DNA of 64,000 bases from CAXXXW01 sp963665555 (lineage in GTDB: Bacteria > Pseudomonadota > Alphaproteobacteria > Thalassobaculales > Thalassobaculaceae): NCBI GenBank assembly GCA_963665555.2, contig OY762308.1, positions 3,100,001 through 3,164,000 on the forward strand. The letters run 5' to 3'. The notes beneath the pieces are model-generated. The model ran no database searches. It saw nothing but the letters and a program-made list of their open reading frames with translations, and had not been told where the DNA came from. A program made the translations under genes and the position numbers. Below are positions 56,946-64,000 of this stretch, piece by piece. Numbering within the stretch: the stretch's first letter is position 1; each line of letters begins with the position of its first letter.

Positions 56946-59202
56946 GCGGCCGCCCCCGGCGGCGGCCCGGCGGCCGGTCGCGGGGGCGCCCGCCGCCGTC
57001 CAGGCGGCTCCGGTCCCGGCTCCCGCGCCGGCGCGCCCGAACGGCGCGGCCCCGGCGACGCGCCAGTACGAACTGGTCGAGCGGGTGCGCGCCTGCGACC
57101 CCTCGGCGGACGAGGACGCGCTCAACCGCGCCTATGTCTTCGCCATGCGCGCGCACGGCTCGCAGACGCGCGCCTCGGGCGACCCCTACTTCTCCCATCC
57201 GCTGGAGGTCGCCGGCATCCTGACCGACATGCGGCTGGACCACCGCACGGTGATCACCGCGCTGCTGCACGACACGGTGGAGGACACCGGCGCGACGCTG
57301 GAGGAGATCGAGCGGCTGTTCGGCGGCGAGGTGGCGCGCCTGGTCGACGGCGTGACCAAGCTCAACCGCATCGAACTCCAGTCCGACCGCACGGAGCAGG
57401 CGGAGAACTTCCGCAAGTTCGTGCTCGCGATGTCGGAGGACATCCGCGTCCTGCTGGTCAAGCTCGCCGACCGCCTGCACAACATGCGCACGCTGACCCA
57501 CATCCGCGACCCCGGCAAGCGCGAGCGCATCGCCCGGGAGACGATGGAGATCTACGCCCCGCTGGCCGAGCGGATCGGCGTCCAGGACATCCGCGACGAA
57601 CTGGAGGACCTGGCCTTCCGGCAGCTGAACCCGGACGCCTGGGAGTCCATCGTCAACCGCCTCGACTACCTCGCGGCCGAGGGCGGCGATTTCGTCGAGG
57701 ACATCGTGTCCGAACTGACCCGCACCTGCGAGGAGGCCGGGGTGCGGGCGCGGATTTCCGGCCGGCGCAAGTCGCCCCACTCCATCTGGCTCAAGATGCG
57801 GCGCAAGCATGTGGAGCTGGAGCAGCTGTCGGACATCGTCGCCTTCCGCCTGATCGTCGCGGACGTGGCCGGGTGCTACGCCGCGCTCGGCGCGATCCAC
57901 GGCGCCTATTCGATGCTGCCGGGGCGCTTCAAGGACTACATCAGCACGCCGAAGCCCAACGGCTACCGCTCGATCCACACCGGCGTCGCCGGCCCCGGCG
58001 GGCAGCGCGTGGAGATGCAGATCCGCACCGCCGAGATGCACGAGGTGGCGGAGCTCGGCGTCGCGGCGCACTGGAACTACAAGCTCGGCCGGTCCGGCCT
58101 CGCCGAGGGCCAGGACTGGCTGCGCCGGTTCCGCGAAATCCTCGACCACGATTCCGGCCCCGAGGAGTTCCTGGAGAACGCCAAGCTGGAAATGTACCGG
58201 AACGTGGTGTTCTGCTTCACGCCGAAGGGGGAGCTGATCTCCCTGCCGCTGGAGGCCTCGCCGGTGGATTTCGCCTACGCGGTGCACTCCGAGGTCGGCG
58301 ACACCTGCGTCGGCGCCAGGATCAACGGCAAGCTGCGCCCGCTCGCCACGCCGCTGAAGAACGGCGACCAGGTGGAGATCGTCACCTCCAAGACCTCGCG
58401 CCCGTCGCCCGCCTGGGAGTCCTTCGCCAAGACCGGCAAGGCGCGCGCGGCCATCCGCCGCTTCGTCCGCCAGCAGCGCCGCCAGCAGTTCCGCGAACTC
58501 GGCAAGGCGATCGTCCAGAAGACCTTCCGCCAGGCCGGCGTCCGCTACTCCGAAAAAGCGATCCGCCGCGCCGCCGAACGCCTCGGCCAGGCCCAGGCGG
58601 AGGATGTGCTGGCCGGCGTCGGCGAGGGGACGATCGGCCCGACCGAGGCGCTGAACGCCGCCTTCCCGGACCGGGAGGGCAAGCCGGAGGCCGCCGAGCC
58701 GGGCGCGGCCGCGCCGGCCCCCCGCGCGCGCGGGCGCGCCAGGCCCGGAAGCGGGACCATCCCGCTCAAGGGGCTGATCCCGGGCCTGGCGGTGCATTAC
58801 GCGCGCTGCTGCCACCCGCTGCCCGGCGAGCGGATCGTCGGCATCGTCACCACCGGCAAGGGCGTGACCATCCACACCATCGACTGCGAGACGCTGGAGG
58901 GGTTCCACTCCATGCCGGAGCGCTGGCTCGACGTCGCCTGGGATCCGGACGCCGGCGCCGCCCCGCATATCGGCCGCCTCACGATGATCCTCGCCAACGA
59001 GCCGGGCAGCCTGGGCAGCGTCTCGACCGTCATCGGCCGCAACGCCGGCAACATCGCCAACCTGCGGATCGTCGACCGTTCGGTGGACTTTTTCGAGTTG
59101 CGGGTCGATGTCGAGGTGGACGATGTGCGCCACCTGACCAACATCCTCGCCGCCCTGCGCGCGACGCCGGTGATCGCCTCGGTGGAGCGGGCGCGGGGAT
59201 AG
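56893..59202 (+). CDS. rsh: Bifunctional (p)ppGpp synthetase/hydrolase RelA/SpoT homologue
   Basis: A 769-aa Rsh. The HD hydrolase domain has YFSHPLEVAGILTDM and LLHDTVEDTGATLEE. The synthetase domain has DIVAFRLIVADVAGCY, FKDYISTPKPNGYRSIHTGV and VEMQIRTAEMHEVAELGVAA. The TGS domain is VFCFTPKGELISLPLEA, and the C-terminal ACT domain ends VDVEVDDVRHLTNILAALRA. All catalytic motifs are present, so it should both make and degrade ppGpp. ATG 56893 (53 nt inside rpoZ) is the only start before RQYELVERVRA and adds about 57 Pro/Ala/Arg-rich residues; no other ATG or GTG is available. Confidence 0.95.
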   Translation: MPEASKTSTSRSSPARRRRPPPAAARRPVAGAPAAVQAAPVPAPAPARPNGAAPATRQYELVERVRACDPSADEDALNRAYVFAMRAHGSQTRASGDPYFSHPLEVAGILTDMRLDHRTVITALLHDTVEDTGATLEEIERLFGGEVARLVDGVTKLNRIELQSDRTEQAENFRKFVLAMSEDIRVLLVKLADRLHNMRTLTHIRDPGKRERIARETMEIYAPLAERIGVQDIRDELEDLAFRQLNPDAWESIVNRLDYLAAEGGDFVEDIVSELTRTCEEAGVRARISGRRKSPHSIWLKMRRKHVELEQLSDIVAFRLIVADVAGCYAALGAIHGAYSMLPGRFKDYISTPKPNGYRSIHTGVAGPGGQRVEMQIRTAEMHEVAELGVAAHWNYKLGRSGLAEGQDWLRRFREILDHDSGPEEFLENAKLEMYRNVVFCFTPKGELISLPLEASPVDFAYAVHSEVGDTCVGARINGKLRPLATPLKNGDQVEIVTSKTSRPSPAWESFAKTGKARAAIRRFVRQQRRQQFRELGKAIVQKTFRQAGVRYSEKAIRRAAERLGQAQAEDVLAGVGEGTIGPTEALNAAFPDREGKPEAAEPGAAAPAPRARGRARPGSGTIPLKGLIPGLAVHYARCCHPLPGERIVGIVTTGKGVTIHTIDCETLEGFHSMPERWLDVAWDPDAGAAPHIGRLTMILANEPGSLGSVSTVIGRNAGNIANLRIVDRSVDFFELRVDVEVDDVRHLTNILAALRATPVIASVERARG

Positions 59203-59222
59203 CGGCCGGGGCGCGGGCGGCG

Positions 59223-59651
59223 ATGACCCCGGCGGAGCGGCGGTTCCTCGAGGCGCAACGGGTCGCCCGGCTCGCCACGGCGGACGCGGCCGGCGCGCCG
59301 CATGTCGTGCCGGTGTGCTTCGCGCTCGTGGGCGAGAGCGCCTATGTCGTGCTCGACGCCAAGCCCAAGACCGTCGCGCCGCGCGCGCTGAAGCGGGCGC
59401 GCAACGTGGTCGAGAACCCGCGCGCCGCGCTGGTCGCCGACCGCTACGACGATCGCGACTGGTCGCGGCTCGGCTGGGTCATGCTGCGCGGCCCGGCGGA
59501 ACTGCTGGAGGCGGGGCCGGAGCGCGACCGCGCGGTGGAGGCGCTCCGCGCCCGTTACGCGCAGTACCGGGCGATGGAGCTGGACGGCCGGCCGGCGATC
59601 GCGCTGCGCGCCGAGCGGGTCGCCAGCTGGGGCGACCTGTCGCCCGGCTGA
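59223..59651 (+). CDS. PPOX-fold, F420/FMN-dependent-like protein (Rv0121 family)
   Basis: A 142-aa split-barrel flavin or deazaflavin-binding protein. The N-terminus LEAQRVARLATADAAGAPHV is followed by VPVCFALVGESAYVVLD and the cofactor-phosphate stretch KPKTVAPRALKRARNVVENP, then ALVADRYDDRDWSRLGWVML. The pattern fits the PPOX class of probable F420-dependent enzymes. The substrate is unknown. It lies 20 bp downstream of rsh. Confidence 0.8.
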   Translation: MTPAERRFLEAQRVARLATADAAGAPHVVPVCFALVGESAYVVLDAKPKTVAPRALKRARNVVENPRAALVADRYDDRDWSRLGWVMLRGPAELLEAGPERDRAVEALRARYAQYRAMELDGRPAIALRAERVASWGDLSPG

Positions 59652-59668
59652 CCGCCGGCCCGGCGCGA

Positions 59669-59745
59669 TGGCGCGCCCGAGAGGATTCGAACCTCTGACC
59701 TCCGCCTTCGGAGGGCGGCGCTCTATCCAGCTGAGCTACGGGCGC
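59669..59745 (-). tRNA. tRNA-Arg (CCG)
   Basis: Cloverleaf on the minus strand with acceptor GCGCCCG/CGGGCGC, anticodon stem CCGCC/GGCGG around CTCCGAA (anticodon CCG), and T-loop TTCGAAT. Discriminator G is followed by encoded CCA. It is convergent with the PPOX gene, 18 bp away. Confidence 0.96.
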
Positions 59746-59897
59746 GTCGAGGGAACCCTTACCCCCGCGCGGCCCCGCTGGCAAGCGCCGCGACGCGCGG
59801 GGCGCCGGGGGGCGTGGGGCCGTCGATGGAAAAGAGCGGCGCCGGCCGCGTCGAAGCCAGCCCTTCCCGGCCCGGTTCCACCGGGGCGCGGCGACGA

Positions 59898-60368
59898 CTA
59901 CCTGTTCGCATTGTATTTCAGATAGCCCCCGTCGTTCTCGATCTTGTCGCTCATCGTGATCGAAACCTGCTTATAGGCGGTAAAATTGTTACAATAGACC
60001 TTGTACGTCACGGAATCCGTCGCCACCGACAAAGACGATGAGTAACACTTGCCAGGGCCCCAGTGGCCGCTTCCACTGGTCCCCCACGAAAGCGTTTCCG
60101 TGGCCCAGTCCCAGTTGACGTAGTCATGCAAATTAATACTCGTGCCGCGAGTTGCGGCGGTTTTGCTTCCGTTCGGGTTTTCGTAATTGCACGTCGCGCT
60201 AACCGTACTATTGCTGACGCTGAAATCCTTGCAGGAATCGTAGATGTCCTCGCTCGTTTCGTCGTCCTGGTACTCCGCGCGCGCCGGCCCGTGCACCGCC
60301 GCCGCCAGGACCAGCGCGCAGAACGCCGCGGCTACCCACGCGCCGCGGATCGTTTCGGCTGACTTCAT
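59898..60368 (-). CDS. Secreted cyanovirin-N homology (CVNH) lectin-like protein
   Basis: A 156-aa protein with a signal peptide (residues 1-31, ending HGPARA). The mature part has two CVNH-type halves: SCKDFSVSNSTVSATCNYE with Cys46-Cys60 (spacing 14, equal to cyanovirin Cys8-Cys22), and KCYSSSLSVATDSVTYKVYC with Cys108-Cys126. Each half is followed by a motif resembling the I-x-L-x-D ... DG-x-LKY ending (SINLHDYVNWD; ITMSDKIENDGGYLKYN). CVNH domains bind high-mannose glycans in cyanobacteria and fungi. A good ribosome site (GGGAG) precedes ATG 60368. Codon use is AT-richer than neighbours, which suggests transfer. The fold call is from pattern only. Confidence 0.8.
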   Translation of the reverse strand: MKSAETIRGAWVAAAFCALVLAAAVHGPARAEYQDDETSEDIYDSCKDFSVSNSTVSATCNYENPNGSKTAATRGTSINLHDYVNWDWATETLSWGTSGSGHWGPGKCYSSSLSVATDSVTYKVYCNNFTAYKQVSITMSDKIENDGGYLKYNANR

Positions 60369-60430
60369 GGTCGAACTCCCTCGCCGGCGGATCGGTCGAA
60401 GCGCGGCAGCCTCCGCGCTCCGTTTCGGTC

Positions 60431-60459
60431 ATAGTATGGTGCTGTGTACACCCTCGCAA
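60431..60459 (-). promoter_or_regulatory. Sigma70-type promoter of the CVNH gene with a palindromic operator-like site
   Basis: On the minus strand TTGCGA is followed after 17 bp by TACTAT, a strong -35/-10 pair, with an A-tract (AAAAAAAA) upstream. The spacer contains the perfect palindrome GTGTACAC (60444-60451), where a repressor could bind. The -10 is about 63 nt upstream of the CVNH ATG. Confidence 0.7.
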
Positions 60460-60753
60460 TCGTCTTTTTTTTGGATCGCGGCAGCACGCGAAATTTGTCC
60501 GATCGCTCGCGTATCGATCGGGAAGAGGCGCGAAATGCATCCCGATAAATCCTGACCGGCCGCGATATGGCGGGGCCGTTCGGAGATGTCGATCCATCGG
60601 TCCGGGGAGGCGTCGGCCGGGTCCCGTTCGCCCCGGAACTCCCGGCGCCGGCGCTTGGCCTCGAAGCCAGCCTCGAACTTCGCCAGTCCTCGTTCCGGAC
60701 ATGGGGTACGGGAGGGAGCCACGCGCGCGTTGAAAATCCCGCCGCGCGCCGCG
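60460..60753. other. Intergenic region without a supportable gene
   Basis: The 294 bases between the CVNH promoter and the permease stop hold only open frames that overlap each other, lack ribosome sites and resemble no family. The left part is AT-richer, the right part GC-rich. No ATP-binding partner for the permease is here. Confidence 0.6.
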
Positions 60754-61602
60754 TCACATCACGTCGGCGAAGCCCTTGCGCGTGCGCAGGAACCACCAGG
60801 AGCCGGTCCACGCCATGGCGGCGCCCGCCAGCGCGTAGCCGCCCAGCGCCCGCCAGTCCGGCGCCTCGCCCCACAGCAGCACGGCGCGGGTCTGCTCCAC
60901 CGGCACGGTCAGCGGGTTCAGCACCAGCGCGTCGCGCAGCGCGGCGGGCAGCATGTCGGCCGGGAACAGGATCGGGCTGAGGAACAGCAGCACGGTGGTC
61001 ACGAAACCGAGGACCTGGCCGATGTCACGCACGAACACGCCGAGCGAGGCGACGAACATCGCCAGCCCCAGCACCATCGCCGCGAAGGGCGCCCACACCG
61101 CCGGCAGCAGCAGCGCCGTCGGCGGGATCGAATGGCCGGTCGCCAGGATCGCCGCCAGCAGCACCAGCAGCGCGACCCCGGCGTGGACCAGGTTCGCCGC
61201 CGCCACGCCGACCGGCAGCACCTCCAGCGGGAAAATCACGCGCTTGACGTAGTTCGCGTTCTCCAGCACCACGCCCTGGGCGCGATTGAGCGTCTCGGCG
61301 AGGAACATGTGCGCCAGCAGGCCGGAGAACAGGACGATCCCGTAGGGAACCTCCCCCGCCGGGGTCGCCCGGCCGAAGCGCACCTGGAACACCACGCCGA
61401 AGACGAAGGAATAGACCAGCAGCATCGCCAGCGGGTTCAGCAGCGACCAGGCAACGCCCAGCAGCGTGTGGCTGTAGCGGGTCAGGACCTCGTTGCGCAC
61501 CAGGCTCCGCAGGATGAAGCGGTGCGCCGCGAGGCTGCGCGCCAGCGCCGGCAGCGCGCCGGGCAGGCCCACCGTCTCCGGAATCCGCGACGGCCCCCGC
61601 AT
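60754..61602 (-). CDS. ABC-2 type polysaccharide-export permease (Wzm/KpsM-like)
   Basis: A 282-aa membrane protein with six predicted helices of the TagG/Wzm/KpsM group, which pairs with an ATPase to move lipid-linked glycans across the inner membrane. LVRNEVLTRYSHTLLGVAWS then LLNPLAMLLVYSFVFGVVF, and YVKRVIFPLEVLPVGVAAAN, are characteristic. ATG 61602 gives MRGPSRIPETV. The partner ATPase (Wzt/KpsT) is not adjacent on either side, which is unusual. Confidence 0.88.
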   Translation of the reverse strand: MRGPSRIPETVGLPGALPALARSLAAHRFILRSLVRNEVLTRYSHTLLGVAWSLLNPLAMLLVYSFVFGVVFQVRFGRATPAGEVPYGIVLFSGLLAHMFLAETLNRAQGVVLENANYVKRVIFPLEVLPVGVAAANLVHAGVALLVLLAAILATGHSIPPTALLLPAVWAPFAAMVLGLAMFVASLGVFVRDIGQVLGFVTTVLLFLSPILFPADMLPAALRDALVLNPLTVPVEQTRAVLLWGEAPDWRALGGYALAGAAMAWTGSWWFLRTRKGFADVM

Positions 61603-61641
61603 CGCGCGCTCCCCGGCGCCGCCGCGCGCCCGCCCGCCGCG

Positions 61642-62568
61642 CTACCGGACCCGCAGCACCAGTTTGCCGCGGAGGTGGCGCGCCTCGCTGACGCGGTGCG
61701 CCGCCTCGGCCTCCGCCAGCGGCCAGACCGTCGTCTCCGGGACCCGGATCGCGCCGGCCGCCAGCAGTTCGAGGATCCGTTCGAGATGCGGCCGGTCCCG
61801 GCCCACCGCCGGGCGCAGCGACGCCACGTCGGCCCTGGGCGAGGCCGGCGCCGTCGGCCCCGAGGCGATGAAGGCGGCGCGCCCGCCGGGGCGCAGCACC
61901 GCGAAGGACCGCGCCGCCACGTCGCCGCCGGCCGTCTCGAACACCGCGTCCACGCCGGAGACCGCCTTCGTGAAATCGACGGATGTGTAGTCGACGATCT
62001 CGTCCGCGCCGAGTTCGCGCAGCCAGGCGTGGTTGGCGGGGCTGGCGGTGGTCACGACCCGCGCGCCGGCATGTTTGGCGATCTGCACCGCCATGCTCGC
62101 CACGCCGCCGGCGCCGCCCTGGATCAGGATCGTCTCGCCGGGCCGGAGCCGCAGCGTGTCCTCGATGGAGATTTTCGCCGTCAGCCCGGCCAGCGCGACC
62201 GCGGCTGCGTCGATATGCGACAGGCCGGCGGGCTTGCGCGCGACGATCGACGCCTTCACCGCCAGCTTCTCGGCGTAGGCCCCCTCCCGGCCGGTATCGA
62301 GCACGCCGAAGACCTCCTCGCCCGGCGCGAGGTCCGCGCCCGCGCCCGCCTCGGCGACGACGCCGGAGAAGTCGCGGCCGAGGATATAGGGAAAGCTCCC
62401 GATCGGCCCGCCCTCGTAGCCGCCGGCGCGCACCTTCCAGTCCGCCGCGTTGACCGACGCCGCGCGCACGTCCACGACGACCTCGCCCGGCCCCGCCTCC
62501 GGGTCCGGCATGTCGCCGTACCGCAGGACCTCCGGCCCGCCTTGCCGCTCCAGGTACACCGCCTTCAT
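61642..62568 (-). CDS. NADPH:quinone oxidoreductase-like MDR protein
   Basis: A 308-aa zinc-less medium-chain reductase. The N-terminus MKAVYLERQGGPEVLRYG is typical of quinone reductase and zeta-crystallin relatives. The catalytic GRDFSGVVAEAGAGADLAPG region is followed by ILIQGGAGGVASMAVQIAKH, the NADPH-binding motif. ATG 62568 is preferred. It lies 40 bp upstream of the permease gene and is divergent from the GST, 166 bp away. Confidence 0.9.
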   Translation of the reverse strand: MKAVYLERQGGPEVLRYGDMPDPEAGPGEVVVDVRAASVNAADWKVRAGGYEGGPIGSFPYILGRDFSGVVAEAGAGADLAPGEEVFGVLDTGREGAYAEKLAVKASIVARKPAGLSHIDAAAVALAGLTAKISIEDTLRLRPGETILIQGGAGGVASMAVQIAKHAGARVVTTASPANHAWLRELGADEIVDYTSVDFTKAVSGVDAVFETAGGDVAARSFAVLRPGGRAAFIASGPTAPASPRADVASLRPAVGRDRPHLERILELLAAGAIRVPETTVWPLAEAEAAHRVSEARHLRGKLVLRVR

Positions 62569-62734
62569 CGCGCCTTCCCCCGCCCGGTTCGCGGGCGCGA
62601 GCATAGCAGGGCCGCGCCCGGCGTTCGCGGGATTTCGCGGGATTTCCCGCCGGCGGCCGCGCGGCGCTTCCGTCGCGGGCGGAAAGGGTATAGTGGGGGG
62701 CGACCTTCGCCATCCGCGCCCGGGAGCGCCCCCC

Positions 62735-63457
62735 ATGATCGACCTGCACTACTGGCCCACGCCGAACGGCAAGAAAGTCACCATCCTGCTGGAGGAGCTG
62801 GGGACGCCCTACCGCATCGTCCCGCTGCAGATCGGCCGGGGCGACCAGTTCGCGCCGGAGTTCCTCGCGATCAACCCGAACCACCGGATGCCGGCCATGG
62901 TCGACACCGAGCCGGAGGACGGCGGCGAGCCGCTGTCGCTGTTCGAGTCGGGCGCGATCATGTTCTACCTCGCGGAGAAGGCCGGCCGCTTCCTGCCCGC
63001 CGACACGCGCGGGCGCCATTCGGCGAACCAGTGGGTCAACTGGCAGATGGCCAACCAGGGGCCGAAGCTCGGCGAATGCGGGCACTTCCTGCGGCTGGGC
63101 GAGGACGCGGGCGACCAGTCCTACGCCATCCGCCGCTTCACCGACGAGGCCAACCGGCTCTACGGCGTGCTGAACAACCGGCTCTACCGCTCGCGCTACG
63201 TCGCCGGCGACGAGTACACGATCGCCGACATGATCTGCTACCCGTGGTGCGTCGGCTGGGAGGCCCAGCGCCAGGACATCGACGAGTTCAAGCACTTCAA
63301 GCGCTGGTTCGAGGAGCTGGGCGAGCGGCCCGGCGTGCAAGCCGGCATGGCGGCGGGCAAGGACCTGTCGATCGACCCCTCGACGCTGACCGACGAGGAC
63401 CGCGCCCGCATCCGAAAGATCATGTACAACCAGCGCGCCCTGCCCGCGCCGGAATGA
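62735..63457 (+). CDS. Glutathione S-transferase, YfcG/YghU-like (Nu class)
   Basis: A 240-aa GST. The N-terminal MIDLHYWPTPNGKKVTILLE and IVPLQIGRGDQFAPEFLAIN are the Nu-class glutathione-disulfide-bond oxidoreductase pattern. PNHRMPAMVDT gives the cis-Pro, and LFESGAIMFYLAEKAGRFLP the ES motif. The C-terminal WQMANQGPKLGECGHF is typical. It is probably involved in disulfide or peroxide metabolism. ATG 62735 has no strong SD. Confidence 0.91.
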   Translation: MIDLHYWPTPNGKKVTILLEELGTPYRIVPLQIGRGDQFAPEFLAINPNHRMPAMVDTEPEDGGEPLSLFESGAIMFYLAEKAGRFLPADTRGRHSANQWVNWQMANQGPKLGECGHFLRLGEDAGDQSYAIRRFTDEANRLYGVLNNRLYRSRYVAGDEYTIADMICYPWCVGWEAQRQDIDEFKHFKRWFEELGERPGVQAGMAAGKDLSIDPSTLTDEDRARIRKIMYNQRALPAPE

Positions 63458-63505
63458 CCGGCGGCGCGAGGAAAAAGGGAGGGCGCGACGGAGGGAGGGC
63501 GCGCG

Positions 63506-64000
63506 ATGGCCGCTTACGGGCGCATCGAGGTCGAGCGGATCTCCGGCGCCATCGGGGCCGAGATCGGCGGCGTCGATATTTCCCGCGACCTCGACGACGC
63601 GACGATCGCCGAGATCCGCCGGGCGCTGCTCGAAAACCTGGTCGTCTTCTTCCGCGGCCAGGACCTGGCGGACATCGAGCGCCACAAGGCGTTCACGCGG
63701 CGGTTCGGGGAATTGTTCACGCACCCGAACTACGACCTCGGCCAGCCCAACCCGGAAATCGTCTACCTCACGCGCGCGCCCGGCGACACGGGCGCCGCCG
63801 GCGAGGAATGGCACGCCGACACCACGATGATGCCGGCCCCGCCGATGGGCGCGATCCTCTACGCGCTGGAGACGCCGGACTGGGGCGGCGACACGCTGTT
63901 CGCCAACCAGTATCTCGCCTGGGAGACGCTGTCCGACGGCATGAGGCGGATGCTGCGCGGGCTGCGCGCCGTCCACAACGACACGCGGGTGGCCGGCCCG
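63506..64000 (+). CDS. TauD/TfdA-family 2-oxoglutarate dioxygenase, 3' end cut by the window
   Basis: The frame is open from ATG 63506 (GAGGGAG ribosome site) to the right edge. It encodes about 165 residues starting MAAYGRIEVERISGAIGAEI. The Fe2+-binding HxD pair is in GEEWHADTTMMPAPP, and the segment GAEIGGVDISRDLDDATIAE is the family N-terminus. The second His ligand would be past the edge. Family members oxidise taurine, 2,4-D or related compounds; the substrate is not clear. Confidence 0.87.
   Translation, partial: MAAYGRIEVERISGAIGAEIGGVDISRDLDDATIAEIRRALLENLVVFFRGQDLADIERHKAFTRRFGELFTHPNYDLGQPNPEIVYLTRAPGDTGAAGEEWHADTTMMPAPPMGAILYALETPDWGGDTLFANQYLAWETLSDGMRRMLRGLRAVHNDTRVAGP

Noticed and set aside
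60429..60722. 97-aa open frame on the minus strand between the CVNH gene and the permease
   Set aside because: No ribosome site, no known domain, and it covers the CVNH promoter. It overlaps other equally unlikely frames.

Overview
The window is very GC-rich, gene-dense bacterial DNA. It reads as a chromosomal segment of an alphaproteobacterium, probably Rhodospirillales-like. The signs are the string tig-clpP-clpX-lon-hup-tRNA-Val-tRNA-Asp-nuoA, an rpoZ-rsh pair, and a urtABCDE urea transporter beside a complete urease operon. I see no rRNA, insertion sequence, CRISPR array or prophage. Most genes are housekeeping or nitrogen metabolism.

Layout: 1-1.8 kb, the start of an off-edge gene and a divergent DHA2-type MFS exporter. 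1.8-7.0 kb (minus), urease ureD-ureA-ureBC(fused)-ureE-ureF-ureG. 7.3-13.0 kb (minus), urtA-B-C-D-E behind a good sigma54 promoter. 13.2-20 kb, a PrpF-like isomerase, TPR and Sel1 proteins, a 2-hydroxyacid dehydrogenase homologue, and cobU-cobD. 20-22.3 kb, a GST and an M17 aminopeptidase. 22.3-31.3 kb (minus), nuoA to nuoJ, which stops without nuoKLMN. 31.4-38.5 kb (minus), two tRNAs, HU, Lon, ClpX, ClpP, trigger factor and tRNA-Leu. 38.8-42 kb, malonyl-CoA decarboxylase, NAD(P)HX repair enzyme and tRNA-His. 42.1-46.1 kb, an interrupted coiled-coil gene, a DUF1902-like protein, two aminotransferases and a NUDIX protein. 46.1-48.2 kb, glnB-glnA with a sigma54 promoter and a strong terminator. 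48.3-49.9 kb, a less GC-rich patch with two overlapping gene pairs of toxin-antitoxin type. 50-59.7 kb, a threonine-synthase-like enzyme, parE, a PanE-like reductase, an ABC-2 exporter, rpoZ, rsh, a PPOX-fold protein and tRNA-Arg. 59.9-64 kb, a secreted cyanovirin-N-like protein, an orphan polysaccharide-type ABC permease, a quinone oxidoreductase, a GST and a truncated TauD-type dioxygenase.

How it works together: UrtABCDE imports urea, urease splits it to ammonia, and GlnA under PII control assimilates it. Both urtA and glnB carry TGGCAC-N5-type sigma54 promoters, and both have the same 24-nt motif containing TGC-N11-GCA upstream, which suggests one NtrC-type nitrogen regulon covers both. 

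Most unusual items: a trigger factor carrying 24 consecutive His-X dipeptides; a urease beta-alpha subunit fusion; a complex I operon cut off after nuoJ; a secreted CVNH lectin in an AT-richer patch; an unrecognised 166-aa protein overlapping a RelE-like gene; and a family of CCCCGG-N5-CCGGGG-like palindromes between genes.
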